Shown here: positions 24,641 through 33,586 of the stretch, in pieces
Layout of the letters: each line of letters begins with the position of its first letter
How positions within the stretch are numbered: the first letter of the stretch is position 1
Assembly (NCBI GenBank): GCA_002393735.1
Contig: DGTK01000007.1
Span: forward strand, 124,001-188,000
DNA: 64,000 nt
Direction: 5' to 3'
Source of the DNA: Lachnospiraceae bacterium UBA4338
GTDB lineage: Bacteria > Bacillota > Clostridia > Lachnospirales > Lachnospiraceae
Program-made: the position numbers and the translations under genes
Notes under the pieces: generated by a model
Databases searched by the model: none
Seen by the model: the letters and a program-made list of their open reading frames with translations, nothing else
What the model was told of the DNA's origin: nothing

Positions 24641-26321
24641 AATAAGCAACCCTTCTAAACTCTTCCATTGTTGTAATTCCCTGCTCAACAAGCTCTGTAC
24701 AGGAATCCTTAAGAGTCTTCATTCCCTGATACTGAATCGCATATTCCTTAAGTTCCTCAGTTGTCGCACCCTTGGCAATCATCTCTCTAATCGGCTTATC
24801 CACAAGAAGAATCTCATGAATTGAAATACGTCCTGAATAACCTGTATTATTGCAGTAATTACATCCGTGAGCAATCTTTACCTTAGGAATAATCTTTCCG
24901 ACAAAATCAGCCTCCGCCTCAGTCATCTCCCCATCAGTACAGCAGTATGGGCAAACTTTACGAACAAGACGCTGTGCAATAATACCATCAAGAGCACTTG
25001 ATAACATATATGGCTCAATACCCATATCCACAAGACGGATTATCGATGAAGCTGCGTCATTGGTATGGAGTGTTGATAATACAAGGTGACCTGTAATAGC
25101 CGCTCTTACTGAGATGTTGGCAGTTTCCGTATCTCTTGTCTCACCAACCATGATAATATCAGGGTCCTGACGAAGAAGTGCACGAAGACCAACTTCGAAT
25201 GTAAGGCCTGCTACCGGATGAACCTGCATCTGATTAAGTCTTGGAAGGTTCTTCTCTACAGGGTCTTCAATTGTTGAAATATTAACCGGTTTCTTACTAA
25301 GTTCAGCGAGCATCATGTAAAGTGTTGTAGACTTACCTGAACCTGTAGGACCTGTCATATATATAATACCGTTTAAGGACTGAAGCATCTTCTGAACCTT
25401 GGCATAGTTTTCAGGATTCATACCAAAGGTATCCGAATAATCAATTTTAGCATTACTTGCTAAGAGTCTTAATACCGCTTTTTCACCAAATGTTGTAGGA
25501 ATAAGTGATACTCTGACGTTTGCAATCTGATCCTGAATACGCACTCTGAAGTGACCATCCTGAGGTATTCTTCTTTCTGCAATATCAAGCTCGGCCATGA
25601 TTTTGATTCTGGCGATTAAAGATGCATGGATGTTCTTTTGAAGTGTAACATAATCAACCATCGCACCATCTATACGCATACGAACCATGGTATTTTTCTC
25701 AAATGGCTCGATATGAATATCTGATACATTATCAAGATATGCTTTTTCAAGCAAGCTGTTAACCAGGTTAATGATAGGTGTGTCATCATCACCATCTGAT
25801 GTATCAATAACCATCTCATCAACTTCTGTTTCAGACTTGGATGAGTTGGCTGCTGCAACAGCACTCTTTGCTGATATTTCTGAATAATAATATGATATGG
25901 CATTCTTAAGAGGTTGTGCCTCGGACAAATAAAGCTGAATATTCTTACCACTTGTCTGACGAATGTCTTCAATGGCATACAAATCAAGAGGATCATTAAC
26001 AACCAAAAGAAGCTGATCATTATCAATTCCAATCGGAAGCATGTTATACTTGGTTGCCAGCTGCTCAGGAATAAGACCAACTGCATTAATATCAACTGAA
26101 CAGTCAGAAATATCAACTACCTGAATATTAAGTCTCTCAGCTAACGCATTAAGCATCTGACGCTCAGTAATAAAACCAAGAGTTATAAGAATACCACCGA
26201 TTCTCTCTCCCTTATGTTCCTTCTGATAAGCCAGGGCCTGACCTAACTGTTCATCAGTAATATATCCCATTTCTATGAGGGTATCACCAAGTCGTAATTT
26301 ACGAATAATACTTGTATCCAT
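24633..26321 (-). CDS. pilB: Type IV pilus assembly ATPase PilB/GspE
   Basis: A 562-residue hexameric ATPase that powers pilus extension from the cytoplasm. It has the N-terminal GspE_N/MshEN domain (1-140), an acidic linker, Walker A GPTGSGKST (324-332), Asp box IEDPVE (351-356), Walker B DIIMVGE (388-394) and a His box in STLHTND. A zinc-binding pair of CxxC motifs (CPYC and CNYC) is near the C-terminus. It is the only secretion ATPase in the locus; no PilT retraction ATPase is seen. It follows the PilO-like gene by 33 bases. Confidence 0.95.
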   Translation of the reverse strand: MDTSIIRKLRLGDTLIEMGYITDEQLGQALAYQKEHKGERIGGILITLGFITERQMLNALAERLNIQVVDISDCSVDINAVGLIPEQLATKYNMLPIGIDNDQLLLVVNDPLDLYAIEDIRQTSGKNIQLYLSEAQPLKNAISYYYSEISAKSAVAAANSSKSETEVDEMVIDTSDGDDDTPIINLVNSLLEKAYLDNVSDIHIEPFEKNTMVRMRIDGAMVDYVTLQKNIHASLIARIKIMAELDIAERRIPQDGHFRVRIQDQIANVRVSLIPTTFGEKAVLRLLASNAKIDYSDTFGMNPENYAKVQKMLQSLNGIIYMTGPTGSGKSTTLYMMLAELSKKPVNISTIEDPVEKNLPRLNQMQVHPVAGLTFEVGLRALLRQDPDIIMVGETRDTETANISVRAAITGHLVLSTLHTNDAASSIIRLVDMGIEPYMLSSALDGIIAQRLVRKVCPYCCTDGEMTEAEADFVGKIIPKVKIAHGCNYCNNTGYSGRISIHEILLVDKPIREMIAKGATTEELKEYAIQYQGMKTLKDSCTELVEQGITTMEEFRRVAYFD

Positions 26322-26354
26322 ATCATCCTCCGATAATATAATTTATTTGCTTAC

Positions 26355-27122
26355 TTATTCCTCAATACCGCTGTCATACATGTAAACTTCAAGATTAATC
26401 TGAAGCTGCATGTCTTTCTCTTCAAGTTCTACAAGCTGACCATCAACATATGAAAAGCCCGAACCAGCTGTCTCGAGCCAGTTAAATCCTGTTACTCTGA
26501 TTGATGGATTGGCAACAAGATCATCTAATAATTTCTGAAGATTCTCAGGTGTACCATATGCATCAATTGTTACTGTTGCTGCATATATGCCGGCACGTGA
26601 TGTATCCATAACTTCATCAACTGCATCATCAAGGGAATTTAAATCCTCGATAACCGGTGCACTTGAAATGCCGAAAGCATCATATTCCTCATCAGTTACA
26701 GAAACTGAAGATGATACATTATTAACCTCTTCTTCCCACTCATCTGAATTGATATAGGCAACTAAAACTTCGCTTTCCTTTGGCATATCAATATAAAGGT
26801 TTACAGCCTTAAGACCATGTCCTAATACATAACCTGTCAAAAGTTCGTCGATTTTGGTAGAATCCATTACTTCATAGTAACGCTTTGCATAACCGTCAAC
26901 CTTCTTCGAAACCTTCTCTTTATATGCCTCAAGTACAGGTAATCTTTCCATCTTAAGTTCGATTTCATCATGAACAACCTGTGCTTCCGCAATGGCCTCA
27001 TTATTCTTGTTTATTGCTCTAAGAAGCGGTCTTATGAAAGCAATAATAAAGAAGAAAATAATGATAATAAAGCCAAGCATGTATAATAACTTTTTATCTC
27101 TTTCAGTCATTGTGCTATTCAT
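26355..27122 (-). CDS. PilO/GspM-like inner-membrane protein
   Basis: A 255-residue bitopic protein: a short cytoplasmic N-terminus, one membrane helix (about 14-32), a coiled coil (about 35-75) and an extracytoplasmic domain with a ferredoxin-like ending (YAATVTIDAYGTPENLQKLL). This is the layout of PilO/GspM, which with PilN forms the alignment platform linking PilM and PilC. The identification rests on topology and place next to the PilM-PilN fusion; sequence motifs are weak. Its start overlaps the fusion's stop region by one base. Confidence 0.72.
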   Translation of the reverse strand: MNSTMTERDKKLLYMLGFIIIIFFFIIAFIRPLLRAINKNNEAIAEAQVVHDEIELKMERLPVLEAYKEKVSKKVDGYAKRYYEVMDSTKIDELLTGYVLGHGLKAVNLYIDMPKESEVLVAYINSDEWEEEVNNVSSSVSVTDEEYDAFGISSAPVIEDLNSLDDAVDEVMDTSRAGIYAATVTIDAYGTPENLQKLLDDLVANPSIRVTGFNWLETAGSGFSYVDGQLVELEEKDMQLQINLEVYMYDSGIEE

Positions 27123-28645
27123 TATTCGCTCACCTCCTCTGATTCTTCTTCATCAGGGTAAGTAACAATAACAGGCACCTGATCTCTTCCGGCTTCTTCA
27201 TCCAAAGCACAGGAAAGAATTGCCGTCCATGATTCCTGACCTACATTTTCTGTATAACCCTTATAATCTACATTGGTGAAAATATCCTCGCCCTTAAGTC
27301 TGGTAATAAACTCATTTAAGGACATAACGTTGGTAAAGCTTGTAGTAAATTCAAGCTCACCTGATGTTGAATCATAACCTGTTACAACAACTTCGCCAAC
27401 CCCTTTAGCATCCGTCTCAATCACCTCAATTACGCGGCTTACAGGAGCCGGATATGAATTGATATGCTTCTCCATTAATTTAAGTCCGCCGTAGTGCTGA
27501 TTAAGAAGCGCCACATCATTGGCTGCCTTGTCATAATCCATAACCGCATATCTGTTTGCAGTATCTGTATTATAATTCTCAAGATATGCAAGATATACCG
27601 AATTCTTAATATGAATCACAAATACAATAACTGTAATTATTATCATAACAAGAGCGGTAAGAACATAAGGCACATAGCGCTTAATGAAAGTCTCTCTCTT
27701 AATCTCTTTCTCGCTCTTTTCCTTCTTTATGGACTTAAGAATATTTACATCATCCTGTCTTGGCATCAGGGCCGCTGTCGGATAGAAAATCTTGTCAATA
27801 TTCTTGCCGGCACCCGATGTATTAACGCCCTTAACAGATGTAAGCGTTCTTACATTAACGGCTGTTGATAATACATCCTCAAATGCCACCTTACATAAAG
27901 CATCATCGCCTGCTTCCATACCTGCAAGATAGATGGCTGAAATCGGATTCTCAATCTTCTGTGAACGTGAGAACTGATCAATCTGATTGATAATCTTCGC
28001 AAGTTCATTTGCATACTCTTCAGTACCCGGTGTATTAAAGAGTCTGTTTGTTGATGAGTAATAATAAATACCCATTACAAAAAGAATCGCAGTAACTGTC
28101 ATGCCATCACGAATAAGTACAACGCTGTTTCCACCCTGCGCGAAATCAGTCTTGTGGAAAAAGTTGATAGCTGCACCTACCGCACTCTGAATACCCGATA
28201 ACTTAACACCCGCCTCAGCGAATACCTGCAAATACGTATTGATAAAATCCCCGTCCGCAACCTCAGCGCAAACCTTGGAAGTCTTCTTCTTACTGTCATT
28301 AAACAGACGGTAGAAACCAAGAAGCTGATCCTCATTCTTCTCCGCATATTCTCTTCTAAGGTATGAAACGCTCTTTTGAACATTCTGAATCGGAATATCA
28401 GGAACCCTTACCATAATCTGTGGTGAGTTAACAACAAGTTCAACATCATTAGCCGGTAACTTGCACTGTTTCCACATACTTCCAATGGTATCAACCAAGG
28501 AACCAGCGTCAGTAATAACACCATTAAGAACACAGCCTTCAGGCAACTGCGCTGAATACATCTTCTTAACCTGTACTGACTTACCCGATCCGCTTCCGAT
28601 AAGCACTTCAATATCCGTATTGGATAAATAAACTGTAACTGCCAT
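27122..28645 (-). CDS. PilM-PilN fusion (GspL-like)
   Basis: A 507-residue protein. Residues 1 to about 310 look like the actin-fold cytoplasmic PilM. A basic linker, one membrane helix (about 326-348) and an outside domain with coiled coil and ferredoxin-like fold (to about 475) look like PilN. The two are usually separate genes in pili and fused as GspL in type II secretion; here they are fused. It ends in an acidic tail. The product should recruit PilB to the platform. Part of the assembly operon, 47 bases after pilC. Confidence 0.8.
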   Translation of the reverse strand: MAVTVYLSNTDIEVLIGSGSGKSVQVKKMYSAQLPEGCVLNGVITDAGSLVDTIGSMWKQCKLPANDVELVVNSPQIMVRVPDIPIQNVQKSVSYLRREYAEKNEDQLLGFYRLFNDSKKKTSKVCAEVADGDFINTYLQVFAEAGVKLSGIQSAVGAAINFFHKTDFAQGGNSVVLIRDGMTVTAILFVMGIYYYSSTNRLFNTPGTEEYANELAKIINQIDQFSRSQKIENPISAIYLAGMEAGDDALCKVAFEDVLSTAVNVRTLTSVKGVNTSGAGKNIDKIFYPTAALMPRQDDVNILKSIKKEKSEKEIKRETFIKRYVPYVLTALVMIIITVIVFVIHIKNSVYLAYLENYNTDTANRYAVMDYDKAANDVALLNQHYGGLKLMEKHINSYPAPVSRVIEVIETDAKGVGEVVVTGYDSTSGELEFTTSFTNVMSLNEFITRLKGEDIFTNVDYKGYTENVGQESWTAILSCALDEEAGRDQVPVIVTYPDEEESEEVSE

Positions 28646-28691
28646 AATCTCTCCTTATAGCTTTATCTTTATATTTTAAGTAATCACTAAT

Positions 28692-29894
28692 TTACATACT
28701 TCCTGCACCGATGGTTGAGTAAGACTGATATATCGGTACAATAACTGATATCATAATGAATCCGACTATTACAGCCATAACAATAATCATAACCGGCTCT
28801 ATCATTGCCACCATCTGCTGTATTGCCCTCTCTGATTCGAACTCCATATCGTCGGCGATGGAATTAAGCATGGATTCCAGAGAACCTGCCTCTTCACCAA
28901 CTCTCACGGAAGATATCATCTTCGCGATAAAACCATCTACCTTACTTAAAGCCACAGACAGAGGTTCGCCTGCCTGGGTATCTGCAATAACCTGGTCAAA
29001 CTGTGCTTCTATATAAGCATTACCAATAGTCTTCTTTGCTATTGTAAGACAGTTGATAATAGGAATACCTGAACTGTAAAGTGAGCTTAATGTTCTTGCA
29101 AATCTTGCTGTATAAACAACCTTGAACAGTCTTCCGAACTTAGGAAGATGAACCTTCGCTCTGTCAAGCACATAGACAACTGCCGGAATCTTTTTGATAA
29201 AATACCAGGCCGTCCAAACCACAGCCACAAATATAATAATCGCATACCAGTAATTCTTAACAAAATCACTGATGAATAACATTATTCTGGTCGGAAGCGG
29301 TAATACCGGCATGGACTGGAACAAGTCATCAAACTGAGGCAGAACATATCCAAAAATAATCGCCACAACAAGTACAATAATTACACTAAGAATCTTAGGA
29401 TAAATCGTAGCACTCTTAACCTTGGAATTAAGTCTGTCTTCCTTGGAATACTGGTCCGCAACCTTAAGCGCCGTAGCGTCCATATTACCTGTATTCTCTG
29501 CTGAACGGAACATATTTATCATAAGCGGTGGGAATACACCACCTAAGTTTTCCATTGCTTCCGATAAAGGAACACCCTGCATAACATTGTTGGTTATCGC
29601 AGTATAAACTTCCTTCTCATATGGTGTTGCCGCCTCATCTTCCGATAACATCTGAAGCGCCTTAACCAGCGTAACACCGGAACGAAGAAGGGTTCCTATC
29701 TGCCTTGCATATTCAGCTAAAGTCTTATTCTTAAAAGCCTTGTAAAACTTCTTTCCCGTAATCTCTTTACAATCAAGAAGCATCAACTCTTTGGCTCTTA
29801 ATCTAAGATGAAGTTCCTGCTCATCTGTTGCATTCTGAAGTCCGGTTACTACCTTACCTTCCGCATCCTGAGCACGATATCTGTAATTCGCCAT
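28692..29894 (-). CDS. pilC: Type IV pilus platform protein PilC/GspF
   Basis: A 400-residue inner-membrane platform protein with two repeated T2SSF helical domains (about 65-190 and 270-390) and three membrane helices, the last ending MISVIVPIYQSYSTIG. The conserved GVTLVKALQML and AENTGNMDATALKVADQY motifs of the first repeat match RVGEEAGSLESMLNSIAD of the second. GGAGG precedes the ATG. It sits 14 bases after the prepilin-peptidase-like gene. Confidence 0.94.
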   Translation of the reverse strand: MANYRYRAQDAEGKVVTGLQNATDEQELHLRLRAKELMLLDCKEITGKKFYKAFKNKTLAEYARQIGTLLRSGVTLVKALQMLSEDEAATPYEKEVYTAITNNVMQGVPLSEAMENLGGVFPPLMINMFRSAENTGNMDATALKVADQYSKEDRLNSKVKSATIYPKILSVIIVLVVAIIFGYVLPQFDDLFQSMPVLPLPTRIMLFISDFVKNYWYAIIIFVAVVWTAWYFIKKIPAVVYVLDRAKVHLPKFGRLFKVVYTARFARTLSSLYSSGIPIINCLTIAKKTIGNAYIEAQFDQVIADTQAGEPLSVALSKVDGFIAKMISSVRVGEEAGSLESMLNSIADDMEFESERAIQQMVAMIEPVMIIVMAVIVGFIMISVIVPIYQSYSTIGAGSM

Positions 29895-29908
29895 AAACAG
29901 CCTCCATA

Positions 29909-30442
29909 TCAGATTATCATTTTAATTATCATATATCCGCAGAACAGCACTACCATCATTAAAACTGGCAAAATCGCCGTCACTGTCATTACTTTCTTAA
30001 CCTCTATGCACATCAGTGAAAGTGCATATAAAATCATATAAATCAAATATATTCCAACTAAGGACAATATCTTAAGCCATGTCATATTAACTGTAATGCT
30101 AAGTGCATCAATTAATACAGGTGAGCTGAGAATTGTTCCTGTATATCCGAATCTGTAAAACAAAACAACAAACATTAAGCCGCATATTATTTCTCCCACA
30201 ATCTCTCTTGCAGGAATCTTTGCTTTGCAGTATGGGCATTCACCCTTAAGTGCGATGAAACTGATTATCGGAATAATTTCTCTCGCCCTAAGCGTAGTGC
30301 CGCAGTCATCGCAGATTATATCGCCTTTCATAAGCGGTTTCTTATGCTCTATTCTATATGTCAGCACATTGATTACTGAACCTGCCACTGCACCAAGAGC
30401 GAACAATAAGACAATTGCAATAATATCTAAAATAATCTCCAT
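29909..30442 (-). CDS. Prepilin-peptidase-like protein lacking the protease half
   Basis: A 177-residue polytopic membrane protein. The N-terminal half matches the PilD/GspO signature: GSVINVLTYR, then two zinc-binding CxxC pairs (44-47 and 69-72) around LRAREIIPIISF, a domain tied to N-methylation of the mature pilin. The aspartyl protease half is missing or degenerate. The first catalytic Asp position reads CIEVKK (Glu147), and the GxGD motif is absent because the protein ends after one more helix. Full enzymes are about 220-260 aa. It may be a methylase-only or inactive protein; another peptidase would then have to cut the prepilins. Confidence 0.75.
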   Translation of the reverse strand: MEIILDIIAIVLLFALGAVAGSVINVLTYRIEHKKPLMKGDIICDDCGTTLRAREIIPIISFIALKGECPYCKAKIPAREIVGEIICGLMFVVLFYRFGYTGTILSSPVLIDALSITVNMTWLKILSLVGIYLIYMILYALSLMCIEVKKVMTVTAILPVLMMVVLFCGYMIIKMII

Positions 30443-30454
30443 ATCACGCCTTAC

Positions 30455-30946
30455 TTATTGAAACTGAAGAACCTTAACATAGTAATAGACCTGCCACTCA
30501 CTTCCATCCAGAGTGCCTTCGCCATCACTTGCCAGTTTCGGATCTCTTGAATAAACAACTGTATATTTACCCTTTGTATAAGTAAATGCCAAAACATCAC
30601 TATCTTCTTTACTCCAGGCCGTCAGAACAATCTTTCCATCAGTCCTGCTAAGAGCAGAGATTCTTTCAGCAGCTCCATCATATAAACCTGTTGGGGAATC
30701 CGGATTGTACAAAGGTTTCTCAAGGCCATACTCTTCTATTGCCAGCATACGCATTGCAATACGCGCATCCTTTGCTTCTCTTAAAACCTTTTTGCAGTTA
30801 GAATTAATTGAACCGTAGGCAAAACCTGCGACGCCGAGAACAGCAATCACCACGAATATAACCAGAATACGGTAGAAGCGCAATCTTCTCTCATACTTGG
30901 CAATATCTGTATTCTCCCCATTATCTACAATATATGTTTCTGGCAT
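30455..30946 (-). CDS. Small membrane protein of the pilus operon
   Basis: A 163-residue protein with a charged N-terminus, one membrane helix (about 25-46), a following helix (NCKKVLREAKDARIAMRML) and a small outside domain. It has no GFxxxE prepilin cleavage site, so it is not an ordinary pilin, although helix followed by a small beta domain resembles one. It is first in the assembly unit, downstream of an extended -10 promoter, with GGGAGGA before the ATG. I do not recognise a family. Confidence 0.65.
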   Translation of the reverse strand: MPETYIVDNGENTDIAKYERRLRFYRILVIFVVIAVLGVAGFAYGSINSNCKKVLREAKDARIAMRMLAIEEYGLEKPLYNPDSPTGLYDGAAERISALSRTDGKIVLTAWSKEDSDVLAFTYTKGKYTVVYSRDPKLASDGEGTLDGSEWQVYYYVKVLQFQ

Positions 30947-31032
30947 AAGGTCCTCCCATTATGCAATCATATTTGTTAATTAAATACACATTTTAGAGTG
31001 GTAGACATAAAATCACACTAAATCCAATGTAT

Positions 31033-31061
31033 ATTATATCATTTTTTTACCGTTATGTCAT
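31033..31061 (-). promoter_or_regulatory. Promoter of the pilus assembly operon
   Basis: ATGACA, 17 bases and TATAAT with an extended TG on the minus strand. It sits between the major-pilin terminator and the 163-residue gene and should drive that gene through pilB. Confidence 0.6.
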
Positions 31062-31103
31062 CAAAAAGCCCTTATTTTTTCAATGTTTTTTGGCATTTTT
31101 TTA

Positions 31104-31137
31104 CACAAAAAATCCCTCTCCGTTTTGGAGAGGGATT
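31104..31137 (-). terminator. Major pilin terminator
   Basis: Perfect 11-bp stem AATCCCTCTCC / GGAGAGGGATT with a 5-base loop and T-run, 36 bases after the pilin stop. It separates pilin mRNA from the assembly operon. Confidence 0.88.
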
Positions 31138-31172
31138 AGTTATTTACAATTTAATTATTTTATGACTAATTA

Positions 31173-31664
31173 TCAGCCACCATTATTATTGTTGTTGTTA
31201 TTATTATTTGTTGATTCTGGAATTGTAACTGATACAGAACCCTGCTTTAATTCACCTGTAAGACCAGTAGTCTTTCCATCCTGTGAATCAAACTTAACTG
31301 TAAATGTAGCAATTGTATACTTACCCTTTGCATCAGTACCTGCATAACCAATTGCTGTAAGATCAGTAACAGCATTAACCTTTGCCGGAGCTATCATGCC
31401 ATTAAGTTCTTTAAGTTCATTTGCTGTTAATACATCTGTACCTGTATTTGAGATAGGATTAGCACCAACTGCATATCTCTCATCATTAATTACCTGAAGT
31501 GCTGTATAAATTGAATGTACTTCTTCTTCATACTTACCTTCTTTAGCTCTGTCGATAAATCCAAGTAATGCTGGAACCAGCATAGCTGCTAAAATAGCAA
31601 GGATAACCAAAACAACAATAAGTTCAACTAATGTAAAACCCTTTTCATTATTAATTTTTTTCAT
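31173..31664 (-). CDS. Major type IV pilin
   Basis: The start is the ATG at 31664 with AAGGAGGG upstream. The 163-residue prepilin has a short basic leader (MKKINNEKG), the cleavage/methylation site G-FTLVE with Glu5, a hydrophobic helix rich in Val/Ile/Leu and a small C-terminal beta domain. It ends in nine Asn residues and Gly-Gly, encoded by a run of AAT/AAC triplets that could change length by slippage. It has its own promoter, a leader of about 100 bases and a strong terminator, all of which point to a highly expressed structural subunit. Confidence 0.9.
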   Translation of the reverse strand: MKKINNEKGFTLVELIVVLVILAILAAMLVPALLGFIDRAKEGKYEEEVHSIYTALQVINDERYAVGANPISNTGTDVLTANELKELNGMIAPAKVNAVTDLTAIGYAGTDAKGKYTIATFTVKFDSQDGKTTGLTGELKQGSVSVTIPESTNNNNNNNNNGG

Positions 31665-31770
31665 CAACTTTCCCTCCTTGAAGTTATTTTCTTCATTACA
31701 TTTTTATTATCGGTTTTTTGCTTTAAAATAATTAGTCCTTTTTTGCAAATTCCGTTTTATTTATATACAG

Positions 31771-31800
31771 ATTATATCACTATAATCACATATATCGCAA
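31771..31800 (-). promoter_or_regulatory. Major pilin promoter
   Basis: TTGCGA, 18 bases and TATAAT with an extended TG on the minus strand, about 105 bases upstream of the pilin ATG. It lies in the gap after the last minor pilin. Confidence 0.6.
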
Positions 31801-31838
31801 TTAATATGGCTGATTTACCAATAAAATGTTATGAGTTC

Positions 31839-32678
31839 CTATTTATCACTGTATGTTGTGGCTTCAGTCTTATAATATACAGGATTCTCAAGGCCTATTG
31901 TTCTTACCTTTTCATATTTAACTGTATCCTCTTCAAGTATCTGAACAGTAACTTCAACTGTCGTAACGAGCAACTTGTTCTCACCGTTAACAGTCACACT
32001 TTTCGGATCAACTGAATATGATATTTTTACATCATATCCCTGATACATGGTTTCAGGAAGTCTTTCCTCTCCATCCCAGATAACCCTGGTTCCTGCCGTC
32101 ATAATACTTGGATTTAATGTATTATAAGTTGATAAAGCCTTTGTACCATTACAAAGTTTATCCAGATAAAGACCTTTATAATCCAGGTTATTTTCAGAAA
32201 ACTGCAGATAATAACGCATTGTCAGACGTTTTGGATTAATATTCTCTGCCTTAGTCTTAACTATTGTTTCAGAATCAATAATAGGCGCCTCGGTTCCAAG
32301 AGTATCAATCTGCATCATAATCGGACCATCCAAAGTATTGGACTGTAAGAATTCTATCGTTGTACCGGTATACTTACCATTGGCATCTACAGCTGTTATT
32401 GCTGCTCCGCTTTCATCACGAAGTTTGATATAACCCTTGCCTGCACCGCCCTTTAACTCTGAGCCCTGCATGGTTGCGATTTCATCTCTTAGTTCTCCCA
32501 TTACAGTATCTGCAACAGTATACATACTCATCAGTTTTTGCTGCCTGAAGTATGTTGTCATCACATCAGAGATTGTCATTGTAACTACGGATAAGAATAT
32601 GGCAAGAAGTGCAAATGAAACTATCAGTTCCACCATAGTTACACCTTTATTATTTTGTAAATAAGTTTTACTTTTCAT
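31839..32678 (-). CDS. Minor pseudopilin (PilW/GspJ-like)
   Basis: A 279-residue protein with a prepilin leader (basic residues then NNKG), the site G-VTMVE and a hydrophobic helix to about residue 42. The remainder is a larger outside beta-rich domain. The size and N-terminus fit the biggest minor pilins, such as GspJ/PilW, that sit at the fibre tip. It follows the neighbouring small pseudopilin by eight bases, in the operon headed by the giant pilin. Confidence 0.85.
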   Translation of the reverse strand: MKSKTYLQNNKGVTMVELIVSFALLAIFLSVVTMTISDVMTTYFRQQKLMSMYTVADTVMGELRDEIATMQGSELKGGAGKGYIKLRDESGAAITAVDANGKYTGTTIEFLQSNTLDGPIMMQIDTLGTEAPIIDSETIVKTKAENINPKRLTMRYYLQFSENNLDYKGLYLDKLCNGTKALSTYNTLNPSIMTAGTRVIWDGEERLPETMYQGYDVKISYSVDPKSVTVNGENKLLVTTVEVTVQILEEDTVKYEKVRTIGLENPVYYKTEATTYSDK

Positions 32679-32686
32679 AACGTATC

Positions 32687-33055
32687 CTAATTACCTGTTG
32701 AATATACATGAATATGTCTGGTTCTTTCATTAACCGTAACATCTACATTTGCAATCTTGGTCTCAAGTGTAACACTGTTACCCTCTTCATCTGTAAAGGA
32801 AACCGTCTTATCCGTTCCACCCAAAGCATAATTATATTTTCCATTCTCATCCACAAATTTGGTTGACATAACCTGTGAATACTCCTGATACTCTCTGTCA
32901 GTATCAGTTGCCTTCATTGTCATCTGTGATGAGAAACGAATGCAGGAATATACCAGTCCAAGAAGAATTGTAAGCAGCAAGAACGCAACAACCACTTCTG
33001 TCATGGCGATTCCTTTATTATCATATAAAATTGTATTTTTAATTTTCTTCTTCAT
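32687..33055 (-). CDS. Minor pseudopilin (PilV/GspI-like)
   Basis: A 122-residue protein with leader KKKIKNTILYDNKG, a site G-IAMTEVVVAF with Glu5 retained, one hydrophobic helix and a short outside domain. The length and position resemble GspI/PilV minor pilins. Eight bases separate it from both neighbours. It probably initiates the fibre with the other minor subunits. Confidence 0.83.
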   Translation of the reverse strand: MKKKIKNTILYDNKGIAMTEVVVAFLLLTILLGLVYSCIRFSSQMTMKATDTDREYQEYSQVMSTKFVDENGKYNYALGGTDKTVSFTDEEGNSVTLETKIANVDVTVNERTRHIHVYSTGN

Positions 33056-33063
33056 ATGACACC

Positions 33064-33585
33064 TTAATAATATGCATAGAAATCATAAGTACAAATCTTA
33101 TTTCCTGCACTTTCTGATACTTTTACCTGATATTTAGTAGTGCAGACAGCCATTACTTCACCGCTTGTTTCCACCACCTCAACTCTTACTACCATATCGC
33201 AACCACTGCCGGAGATTCTCTGCCTTTCAAGAGTGATATTCATTCCATAATAATCACCATCAGCCGGAGTCTTAAGAGTCTTGGTAACATGTGTATTATC
33301 CTGATCTGCAGCAAAAACGCTGATATAATCTTCCAGACTTCCATCTGGCGAAGTTATGTCAACTCCTGTATCAGCTGTTACCTTCGATTTAATAATCTCA
33401 GACATTGATATAGCCTGCTGATTATAGAACTCATCCCTGCCTTCATCATTAACTGTGGCAAACATCTGATAAGCACCCACTATAAGAGTTAAGCACAAAA
33501 TCATAACGACGCTCATAGCCATGATTACTACAATCATGGCTGCGCCTTTGTTTTTATTCTTTTGTGAATAATCATTTAATCTCAT
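33064..33585 (-). CDS. PilX-like minor pilin component
   Basis: I take the ATG at 33585, one base after the giant gene's stop, giving 173 residues (MRLNDYSQKNKNKGAAMIVV). A longer frame upstream merely overlaps the giant gene's tail. The protein has a basic start, one membrane helix (about 16-40) and an outside domain. KGAAMIVVIM resembles PilX/GspK-type N-termini that lack the Glu5 of normal pilins. Translation is probably coupled to the giant gene, since no clear ribosome site is seen. Confidence 0.78.
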   Translation of the reverse strand: MRLNDYSQKNKNKGAAMIVVIMAMSVVMILCLTLIVGAYQMFATVNDEGRDEFYNQQAISMSEIIKSKVTADTGVDITSPDGSLEDYISVFAADQDNTHVTKTLKTPADGDYYGMNITLERQRISGSGCDMVVRVEVVETSGEVMAVCTTKYQVKVSESAGNKICTYDFYAYY

Positions 33586-33586
33586 A

